From: Gammaproteobacteria bacterium
GTDB taxonomy: Bacteria; Pseudomonadota; Gammaproteobacteria; HK1
Assembly (NCBI GenBank): GCA_020444775.1
Contig: JAGRHX010000099.1
Coordinates: 1-5,581 of the forward strand
Direction of reading: 5' to 3'
Length of the DNA stretch: 5,581 nucleotides
Below, one piece after another: positions 1 through 5,581 of this stretch. How positions within the stretch are numbered: the first letter of the stretch is position 1; the number at the start of each line of letters is the position of its first letter. Below the pieces are notes generated by a model. The model did no database searches and had not been told where the DNA came from. It was given only the letters and a program-made list of their open reading frames with translations. A program made the position numbers and the translations under genes.

Positions 1-70
1 CATCGAGGGTGGCACGTCCGAGATCCAGCTCAACATCATTGCCAAGCGCGTCCTGGGTCTGCCGGACTGA
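1..70 (+). CDS. acyl-CoA dehydrogenase, C-terminal end only (partial)
   Basis: This is the 3' end of a gene that begins outside the window. The first full codon is at base 2 and the TGA stop is at 68-70, giving 22 residues. They begin Ile-Glu-Gly-Gly-Thr-Ser-Glu-Ile-Gln and continue Leu-Asn-Ile-Ile-Ala-Lys-Arg. This is the C-terminal hallmark of FAD-dependent acyl-CoA dehydrogenases. In the MCAD-type arrangement the Glu before Gly-Thr (codon 5-7 here) is the catalytic base that removes the alpha proton of the acyl-CoA. The following helix carries the usual Ile-Ile-Ala-(Lys/Arg)-Arg-Val-Leu-Gly-Leu-Pro ending. The same-strand gene at 149 encodes a second member of the family and is probably co-transcribed. 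Substrate cannot be judged from this fragment. Confidence 0.85.
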   Translation, partial: IEGGTSEIQLNIIAKRVLGLPD

Positions 71-72
71 CA

Positions 73-87
73 CGCTTGAAACAAGCG
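73..87 (+). other. intercistronic hairpin
   Basis: A perfect inverted repeat: arms CGCTTG (73-78) and CAAGCG (82-87) around an AAA loop, two bases after the stop of the upstream acyl-CoA dehydrogenase. No T-run follows, so it is not a convincing intrinsic terminator. It could protect the 3' end of the first cistron's mRNA or attenuate transcription between the two genes. The heptamer TGACACG also occurs twice nearby (68-74 and 103-109). Confidence 0.4.
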
Positions 88-148
88 CCGGGTGGCTCGG
101 CGTGACACGAGCGATTCAACTCAAAGGACAATCCCGAGGAGCCTGTAG

Positions 149-1288
149 ATGGGGCTGGTACTGAGCGAAGAGCAACGCATGCTGAGCGAGTCGGCCCGCG
201 AGCTGTTCGACGAGATGGCGCCGGTCTCGGCGCTGCGCAAGCTTCGTGATGAAAAGGACCCGCTCGGCTATTCGCCCGAGCTGTGGCAACAGATGGCGCA
301 GCTCGGCTGGACCGGCATGATCCTGCCAGAGTCGGTCGGCGGATCGGCATTTGGCTTCCAGGGCCTGGGCATTGCGCTCGAGCAGGCCGGGCGCACGCTG
401 GCCGCAACGCCGATGCTGTCGACCTTGGTGCTGGGCGCGACCCTGGTGGAATCACTGGGCAACCCGGCGCAACGTGAGCGGCTGCTACCAGCGGTGGTCG
501 AAGGTCGCTGTCTGCTCGCGCTCGCCATAGACGAGCTGCCCAGACATCGACCACAGCTGATCAGGACCCGCGCCGAACGGGACGGCGATGGCTTCGCGCT
601 CTCGGGCAGCAAGTGCTTCGTCATGGATGGGCATGTCGCGGATTGGTTGCTGGTGGTGGCGCGCAGCGCCGGCGCTGACGAGGATCCGACCGGTCTGAGC
701 GTGTTTCTCGTCGAGCCCGCAAGCGCCGGGCTGAGCATCACCCGAACGGTGATGGTCGACAGCCGCAACGCGGCGAATCTGCGCCTGGATTCGGTTCGGG
801 TCGGGGCCGATGCATTGCTCGGACCGGCCGGCGGCGCGGGTCCCGCCCTGGAGCGGGCGCTGGACCGGGGCCGCGTGGGTCTGGCCGCCGAGATGCTGGG
901 CGCCGCCCAGGAGGCCTTCGACCGCACGCTGGCCTATTTGAGGATGCGTGAGCAGTTCGGTGTGCCGATCGGCGCCTTCCAGGCGCTCAAGCACCGTGCC
1001 GCGCTGATGTTCGCGGAGCTCGAGCTGACCCGCTCGACGGTCTACGAGGCGCTCGGTGCGCTGGAGGACGAACGCGACGACGCGGCACTGCTCAGCTCGC
1101 TGGCCAAGGCCCAAGCGTGCAAATGCATGGATCTGGTCTCCAGCGAGGCGATCCAGATGCACGGCGGTATCGGCATGACCGACGACGAGGAGATCGGATT
1201 CTTCCTGAAGCGCGCCCGGGTCGCGCAGCAGGCCCTGGGCGACGCCATCTTCCATCGGGATCGCTATGCGCGCCTGCGCGGCTTTTGA
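149..1288 (+). CDS. acyl-CoA dehydrogenase family protein, probable non-catalytic partner subunit
   Basis: A complete 379-aa protein, the usual length for the family. The start is set by GAGGAG at 136-141, seven bases before the ATG. An N-terminal helical domain (about 6-117) is followed by a middle beta domain (about 121-215) and a C-terminal four-helix domain (about 225-375). The C-terminal domain holds Arg267-Glu-Gln-Phe-Gly and Gln336-Met-His-Gly-Gly-Ile-Gly, typical FAD and dimer-contact segments. Two signature elements are absent. The middle domain has Leu-Ala-Ile-Asp-Glu where catalytic members have Thr-Glu-Pro-x-x-Gly-Ser-Asp. The region after Lys354-Arg-Ala-Arg reads Gln-Gln-Ala-Leu-Gly-Asp-Ala, not Tyr-Glu-Gly-Thr. 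The protein therefore resembles the second subunit of two-gene acyl-CoA dehydrogenases (PimC/PimD or FadE28/FadE29 type). I infer that it pairs with the product of the gene ending at 70. The substrate is unknown. It is presumed cytosolic, since no signal peptide is seen. Confidence 0.9.
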   Translation: MGLVLSEEQRMLSESARELFDEMAPVSALRKLRDEKDPLGYSPELWQQMAQLGWTGMILPESVGGSAFGFQGLGIALEQAGRTLAATPMLSTLVLGATLVESLGNPAQRERLLPAVVEGRCLLALAIDELPRHRPQLIRTRAERDGDGFALSGSKCFVMDGHVADWLLVVARSAGADEDPTGLSVFLVEPASAGLSITRTVMVDSRNAANLRLDSVRVGADALLGPAGGAGPALERALDRGRVGLAAEMLGAAQEAFDRTLAYLRMREQFGVPIGAFQALKHRAALMFAELELTRSTVYEALGALEDERDDAALLSSLAKAQACKCMDLVSSEAIQMHGGIGMTDDEEIGFFLKRARVAQQALGDAIFHRDRYARLRGF

Positions 1289-1312
1289 GCGGCAGCGTGG
1301 TGGCGGGGCTGG

Positions 1313-2290
1313 TCAGCGCAGCCGCCCTACCGGTCTTGGCGTCGCGCCACGCCGCAGAGCGAGCAGACACAGCACGTCATGGGCGATGCTGGCCGCCGCC
1401 AGCGCGGTGATCTCGGCCACGTCATAGGCCGGCGCGACCTCGACCACGTCGGCGCCGACCAGGTTCAATCCATCCAGACCGCGCAGGATTCCGAGCGCCT
1501 CGGCCGAGCTGAGCCCGCCGGGCACCGGCGTGCCGGTACCCGGTGCAAACGCAGGATCCAGGCAATCGATGTCGAAGCTGAGGTAGACTCGCGCCTCGCC
1601 GGCACGCCGGGCGATCGCCTCCAGGGTGGCATCCACGCCATGCCGCTGCACCCAGGGCGCGGTCAGGATCTCGAAGCCATGGTCGCTGTCGTTGTAGGTG
1701 CGGATGCCGACCTGTACCGAGCGTTGCACGTCGATCAGCCCCTCGCGACTGGCACGCAGGAACATGCTGCCATGATCCAGTCGGCTACCGTCATCCTCCC
1801 AGGTATCGCTGTGGGCATCAAAATGCAGCAGCGCCACCGGACCATGACGCGCGGCGATGGCACGCAGTATCGGATAGGTGACGAAATGGTCACCGCCGAG
1901 ACTGAGCGGAAACACGTTCGCATCGAGCAGTGTGGTGATGTGCTGCTCGATGGCGCTGACGATGCCCTCGGGATGATGCGGGTCGAGCATGCAGTCGCCG
2001 TAGTCGATGACCGCCAGGGTATCAAAGGGGTCGAAACCAAATGGAAACGCCTTCAGCTCCGCGAGCTGCACCGAGGCGGCACGGATTGCGCGCGGCCCCA
2101 GACGCGCGCCGCTACGGAAGGTGACGGCGCTGTCGAACGGAATGCCGCTGACCGCCACGTCCACGCCTTCCAGGCTGCGCGTGTAGCGGCGACGCAGGAA
2201 GCTCAGCGCGCCGCCGTAGGTCATTTCCGACCAACGCCCGAGCAAGGACTGCTTGGTGAATGCCTGATCGCCTGTCTTGCCGTTGCTCAT
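1313..2290 (-). CDS. speB: agmatinase (agmatine ureohydrolase)
   Basis: The protein is 325 aa; E. coli SpeB is 306 aa. The enzyme hydrolyses agmatine to putrescine and urea in the cytosol, the second step of the arginine decarboxylase route to polyamines. All ureohydrolase metal ligands are visible: His135 in Gly-Gly-Asp-His, Asp158, His160 and Asp162 in His-Phe-Asp-Ala-His-Ser-Asp-Thr, and Asp240 and Asp242 in Ser-Phe-Asp-Ile-Asp-Cys-Leu-Asp-Pro. These would hold a dinuclear Mn centre. The Ala-Pro-Gly-Thr-Gly-Thr-Pro segment and the Glu-Val-Ala-Pro-Ala-Tyr-Asp segment (284-290) favour agmatinase over arginase. The start has only a weak Shine-Dalgarno (AGGG, about 11 bases upstream). A later Met23 is possible, but the segment between is unremarkable. 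The gene lies divergent to speA, the preceding step, and its stop is 24 bases from that of the converging acyl-CoA dehydrogenase gene. Confidence 0.94.
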   Translation of the reverse strand: MSNGKTGDQAFTKQSLLGRWSEMTYGGALSFLRRRYTRSLEGVDVAVSGIPFDSAVTFRSGARLGPRAIRAASVQLAELKAFPFGFDPFDTLAVIDYGDCMLDPHHPEGIVSAIEQHITTLLDANVFPLSLGGDHFVTYPILRAIAARHGPVALLHFDAHSDTWEDDGSRLDHGSMFLRASREGLIDVQRSVQVGIRTYNDSDHGFEILTAPWVQRHGVDATLEAIARRAGEARVYLSFDIDCLDPAFAPGTGTPVPGGLSSAEALGILRGLDGLNLVGADVVEVAPAYDVAEITALAAASIAHDVLCLLALRRGATPRPVGRLR

Positions 2291-2339
2291 TCGATGACTA
2301 CCCTACGCGTTGCGCACCTATACCTGAAGTGGAGATTGC
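2291..2339. promoter_or_regulatory. divergent speB/speA intergenic region
   Basis: Only 49 bases separate the two start codons, so the control regions of speB and speA must overlap each other or extend into the opposite gene. GGAG at 2331-2334, five bases before the speA ATG, is a good ribosome binding site. A TATA core (CCTATACC, 2317-2324) reads as TATACC on the + strand and TATAGG on the - strand, so it could be a -10 box in either direction. I find no good -35 partner on either side, and a + strand start from it would fall inside the speA ribosome binding site. The promoters are therefore not assigned. Confidence 0.3.
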
Positions 2340-4283
<1,944 letters not shown>

Positions 4284-4334
4284 GCGTCTGCCCCGGGTGT
4301 CTGCGCTGAACCGGCTCGGCCGTCGCTTCGACCT

Positions 4335-4357
4335 GCCGCGCGCGGCCTCAGCGCGGC
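4335..4357. other. GC-rich hairpin between converging speA and acetyltransferase genes
   Basis: Arms GCCGCGC (4335-4341) and GCGCGGC (4351-4357) pair perfectly around a 9-base loop. The loop includes the acetyltransferase stop codon (complement of 4348-4350), and the hairpin begins 52 bases after the speA stop. The position between converging genes suits a transcription end point. No T-run follows on either strand, so an intrinsic terminator is not demonstrated. Confidence 0.3.
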
Positions 4358-4923
4358 GCGTCGCCCGCCGGCGCGAGCGCCAGCGTGAAGATATGTTGCG
4401 GCCCGCTACGACCGCCCAGATAGCGCAGGCCGGTATCGACGAAACCGGTGGCCAGATAGGCGCGAATACCCGGCAGATTGTCTTCGTTGACGGTCAGATT
4501 CAGCCGGTCGTAGTCCGGGTGCCGGGCGCGGACGAGGTCTGGCAGCGCACGCAGCACCCGACGCCCCACACCCATGCCCTGCCAGTCCAGATCGATGGCG
4601 AAGGCCTCGAATCCGATGGCGGTCGGACTGCTGATGTAGTGCGCGGTCTCACGTGGGCAGAAGTTGAGCTGGAAGTAGCCGACCACCCGCGCATCCAGAC
4701 AAGCGACGTATTCCGTGGTGTCCGCCTTCCACCAGCGACGCATGAGCACCTTGTCCAGTTCGGAGACATACGCGTGCTGGTGTGGCGCAAGACGCATGCG
4801 GGCCACCTCGGCACGCAGCCGCTCACCGGCCAGCGGCTGGATGCGCAGCGCCCCCCGACGCGCCCGTAGCAGGCGCTCGGCGCTGTGATCGGCATCCTCG
4901 GGCAGCCGCACCGCGCGCCTCAT
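4348..4923 (-). CDS. GNAT-family N-acetyltransferase
   Basis: This 191-aa protein transfers acetyl from acetyl-CoA to an amine of unknown identity. The acetyl-CoA-binding motif A is Phe-Ala-Ile-Asp-Leu-Asp-Trp-Gln115-Gly-Met-Gly118-Val-Gly120 (the Q-x-x-G-x-G loop) followed by a helix. Motif B is Leu-Thr-Val-Asn146-Glu-Asp-Asn149, then Arg-Ala-Tyr156-Leu-Ala-Thr-Gly-Phe. The recognisable domain starts near residue 26, so the first 25 residues are an Arg-rich extension or not translated. A GTG at codon 5 (4909-4911) has GAGG six bases upstream, whereas the ATG at 4923 has no Shine-Dalgarno and directly follows a hairpin; the GTG may be the true start. The overall order resembles spermidine/spermine acetyltransferases such as B. 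subtilis Blt, and the gene converges on speA, but substrate assignment is inference. It lies 58 bases after the 74-aa gene on the same strand. Confidence 0.85.
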   Translation of the reverse strand: MRRAVRLPEDADHSAERLLRARRGALRIQPLAGERLRAEVARMRLAPHQHAYVSELDKVLMRRWWKADTTEYVACLDARVVGYFQLNFCPRETAHYISSPTAIGFEAFAIDLDWQGMGVGRRVLRALPDLVRARHPDYDRLNLTVNEDNLPGIRAYLATGFVDTGLRYLGGRSGPQHIFTLALAPAGDAPR

Positions 4924-4924
4924 G

Positions 4925-4941
4925 CACCGCGGGGCGCGGTG
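4925..4941 (-). other. hairpin at the acetyltransferase start
   Basis: Arms CACCGCG (4925-4931) and CGCGGTG (4935-4941) pair perfectly around a three-base loop, one base upstream of the ATG at 4923. In the mRNA it would occupy the space where a ribosome binding site is expected for that ATG. It could end the upstream small-gene transcript or reduce translation of the acetyltransferase. A second 7-bp inverted repeat (4953-4959 with 4973-4979) fills the rest of the gap. Confidence 0.4.
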
Positions 4942-4981
4942 ATCCGGACGCGGTGCCGGAGCAGCGGCATGCCCGGCACGC

Positions 4982-5206
4982 CTATTCCGCGGCCGACTCG
5001 GATCCGGCCTCGCCCTCCTCGGCCGGCGCCGCCGTGTCGCTGGCCTTGTCCGGATTCGGCTGACTCAGCTTGATGAGTGCCGCCTCGGCCAGGATGCGGG
5101 TCTTCTCCTCGCCATGCACATAGCGGTGATTGGCGTCCTTGACCGCATAACGGTTGGAGCGCTTCTTGTAGATGCTGTACTTGTCGACACGTTTGACCAG
5201 TTCCAT
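4982..5206 (-). CDS. conserved-type small protein of unknown function
   Basis: A 74-aa protein. The ATG at 5206 is chosen because GAGAG lies six bases upstream. A longer in-frame opening from a GTG at 5302 would run through a tandem repeat and a Ser-rich stretch that looks non-coding. Residues 1-47 are basic and structured-looking: Val-Asp-Lys-Tyr-Ser-Ile-Tyr-Lys-Lys-Arg-Ser-Asn-Arg-Tyr-Ala-Val, then an Asn-His-Arg-Tyr-Val-His-Gly-Glu-Glu-Lys turn, then a helix Ile-Leu-Ala-Glu-Ala-Ala-Leu-Ile-Lys. Residues 48-74 are an acidic, Ala/Glu/Ser-rich, probably disordered tail. I recall similar short proteins with a Tyr-Lys-Lys-Arg-Ser-x-Arg-Tyr-Ala-Val core in other gammaproteobacteria, all of unknown function. 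There is no signal peptide or membrane segment. It precedes the acetyltransferase on the same strand and may share its transcript. Confidence 0.75.
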   Translation of the reverse strand: MELVKRVDKYSIYKKRSNRYAVKDANHRYVHGEEKTRILAEAALIKLSQPNPDKASDTAAPAEEGEAGSESAAE

Positions 5207-5255
5207 CGCACACTCTCGATTCAGGGAGATTGAAGGGGATTCAGAAAGATCCAGG

Positions 5256-5283
5256 GCTCGAATACTCGAGCTCGAATACTCGA
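5256..5283. repeat. tandem pair of a 14-base unit
   Basis: GCTCGAATACTCGA occurs twice without a gap (5256-5269 and 5270-5283), with no mismatch. Each unit contains a dyad, CTCGA-ATAC-TCGA, and the junction makes a 10-base palindrome TCGAGCTCGA (5266-5275). The pair lies 50-77 bases upstream of the 74-aa gene start. Tandem dyads in that position could be operator sites for a dimeric regulator, or a simple replication-slippage duplication. The regulator, if any, is not known. Confidence 0.7.
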
Positions 5284-5295
5284 AAAAGGAGGATA

Positions 5296-5308
5296 CCTGC
5301 ACGGCAGG
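5296..5308. other. small hairpin near a T-run (- strand)
   Basis: CCTGC (5296-5300) and GCAGG (5304-5308) pair around a three-base loop. On the - strand the hairpin is followed by TATCCTCC and five Ts. A weak leftward terminator is conceivable, but the T-run is about eight bases away and the stem is short. Confidence 0.25.
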
Positions 5309-5311
5309 CCG

Positions 5312-5337
5312 CCGGGTCGCGCCGCGCGCGGACCCGG
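5312..5337. other. strong GC hairpin
   Basis: CCGGGTC (5312-5318) pairs with GACCCGG (5331-5337). The stem continues inside with GCGC (5319-5322) and GCGC (5326-5329) after a one-base bulge, closing on a CGC loop: 11 base pairs in all. A further inverted repeat, GCGCGC (5341-5346) with GCGCGC (5353-5358), follows at once. Neither has a T-run on the + strand. It may be the end of a leftward transcript, or an insulator between this side and the SOS promoter. Confidence 0.45.
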
Positions 5338-5387
5338 ACCGCGCGCAGTGTAGCGCGCCTCACGACGATTGGGGACTCATGCGAGAA

Positions 5388-5403
5388 CTGTTGATACATA
5401 CAG
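5388..5403. promoter_or_regulatory. LexA-binding site (SOS box)
   Basis: CTGT (5388-5391), eight bases, ACAG (5400-5403): an exact match to the gammaproteobacterial LexA consensus CTGT-N8-ACAG. The flanks (AA before, TC after) and the A/T-rich centre TGATACAT keep it close to the E. coli boxes, with five of the eight central positions fitting alternating AT. It overlaps the -35 hexamer at 5391-5396, so bound LexA would block the polymerase until DNA damage triggers RecA-dependent LexA cleavage. The box is symmetric, but the overlapping promoter points to the right. Confidence 0.72.
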
Positions 5404-5419
5404 TCGACCACGCTATAAG
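5391..5419 (+). promoter_or_regulatory. sigma70 promoter, rightward
   Basis: TTGATA (5391-5396, five of six to the -35 consensus) and TATAAG (5414-5419, five of six to the -10 consensus) are separated by exactly 17 bases, the optimal spacing. This is the best promoter match I found in the window, set in otherwise GC-rich DNA. Transcription should begin near 5425-5428 and read off the right edge. The LexA box covers its -35 element. Confidence 0.7.
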
Positions 5420-5450
5420 TATCCGTACGCTGTCAGTATCCATGTAGGCG

Positions 5451-5581
5451 ATGCTCGAGCCGTTCGACGATAGGGGCCGTGTGGGCGATAGCGTTCGACC
5501 GCCCCACCACGAGCCCGTATCCCGAGTCCCTACCGAGGTCCAGGCCGGGCACACTACCCAGACATCGCCAGCAGACATCGC
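5451..5581 (+). CDS. possible start of an SOS-controlled gene (partial, unidentified)
   Basis: An ATG at 5451 opens a frame that stays free of stops to the window end (43 codons). It lies about 25 bases after the predicted transcription start, as expected for a short leader. The visible residues begin Met-Leu-Glu-Pro-Phe-Asp-Asp-Arg-Gly-Arg and continue polar and Pro/His-rich, with no motif I recognise. About 70% of third codon positions are G or C, which does not discriminate strongly in this genome. There is no good Shine-Dalgarno: AGG at 5446-5448 is too close. The real gene may instead use another frame (a GTG at 5480 is also open) or start beyond the window. The gene's existence is inferred mainly from the promoter. 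Confidence 0.25.
   Translation, partial: MLEPFDDRGRVGDSVRPPHHEPVSRVPTEVQAGHTTQTSPADI

Larger units (their letters stand above)
5207..5387. other. intergenic region upstream of the small-protein gene
   Basis: I see no convincing gene here. Reading leftward, it must carry the promoter of the 74-aa gene, though no clear -35/-10 pair stands out. It contains the tandem 14-base repeat, a T-run on the - strand (complement of 5284-5288) and a run of GC-rich hairpins up to 5358, described separately. Base composition shifts abruptly, from mixed AT-containing sequence at 5207-5295 to almost pure GC at 5301-5346. Confidence 0.6.

Noticed and set aside
485..1255. Long - strand open frame (256 codons) inside the acyl-CoA dehydrogenase gene
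   Set aside because: It is antisense to a gene with clear domains and its own ribosome binding site. The translation is His/Gln/Arg-rich without recognisable features.
1289..1326. Possible bidirectional terminator between the acyl-CoA dehydrogenase gene and speB
   Set aside because: Several alternative 5-bp GC stems can be drawn, none dominates and there is no T-run.
4982..5302. 106-codon version of the small gene from a GTG start at 5302
   Set aside because: The extra 32 residues are encoded by the tandem repeat and a Ser-rich stretch. The ATG at 5206 has a proper ribosome binding site.
5379..5447. 22-codon + strand frame beginning at ATG 5379
   Set aside because: It contains the LexA box and the promoter itself, so it would not be translated from that promoter. 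No other promoter is evident upstream.
5461..5499. CGTTCGAC repeated at 5461-5468 and 5492-5499 with nearby GATAG copies
   Set aside because: Short, imperfectly arranged repeats that could arise by chance. No symmetric operator layout is seen.
5360..5578. 72-codon - strand open frame at the right edge
   Set aside because: It runs antisense through the LexA box and promoter, with Trp/Ser/Thr-rich composition and no family resemblance.
5561..5581. GACATCGC repeated twice at the window end, as a possible start of a repeat array
   Set aside because: Only two 8-base copies, 13 bases apart in register, are visible. This is too little to call a repeat array.

Overview
The window is high-GC bacterial chromosomal DNA. 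Its genes are ordinary core-metabolism genes with clear ribosome binding sites in front of most of them. Full-length SpeA-type arginine decarboxylase, an E. coli-like agmatinase and a LexA site of the CTGT-N8-ACAG type all point to a gammaproteobacterium. A purple-sulfur/Chromatiales-type genome would fit, but that finer placement is a guess. I saw no RNA gene, insertion sequence, CRISPR array or phage gene, and nothing that amounts to a new defence or mobile system.

Left part (1-1288, + strand): the last 22 codons of one acyl-CoA dehydrogenase, then, 78 bases on, a complete second acyl-CoA dehydrogenase-like gene. The upstream tail has the Glu-Gly-Thr-type catalytic loop. The second protein has lost it, so the two probably form one heteromeric enzyme.

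Middle (1313-4283): a polyamine module. speB (agmatinase, - strand) and speA (biosynthetic arginine decarboxylase, + strand) are divergent, with only 49 bases between their start codons. Together they convert arginine to agmatine and then to putrescine plus urea. speB converges on the acyl-CoA dehydrogenase gene with a 24-base gap.

Right part (4348-5206, - strand): a GNAT-family N-acetyltransferase, converging on speA, sits behind a 74-aa conserved-looking small protein with a basic head and an acidic tail. The acetyltransferase has a layout reminiscent of polyamine acetyltransferases, so a link to speA/speB is possible but unproven.

Right edge (5207-5581): a regulatory stretch. It holds a perfect tandem pair of 14-base units, several strong GC-rich hairpins, and a textbook LexA (SOS) box overlapping the -35 element of a near-consensus sigma70 promoter that points rightward. 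An open frame starting at 5451 runs off the window and may be the SOS-controlled gene. This promoter/LexA site is the most interesting item in the window.
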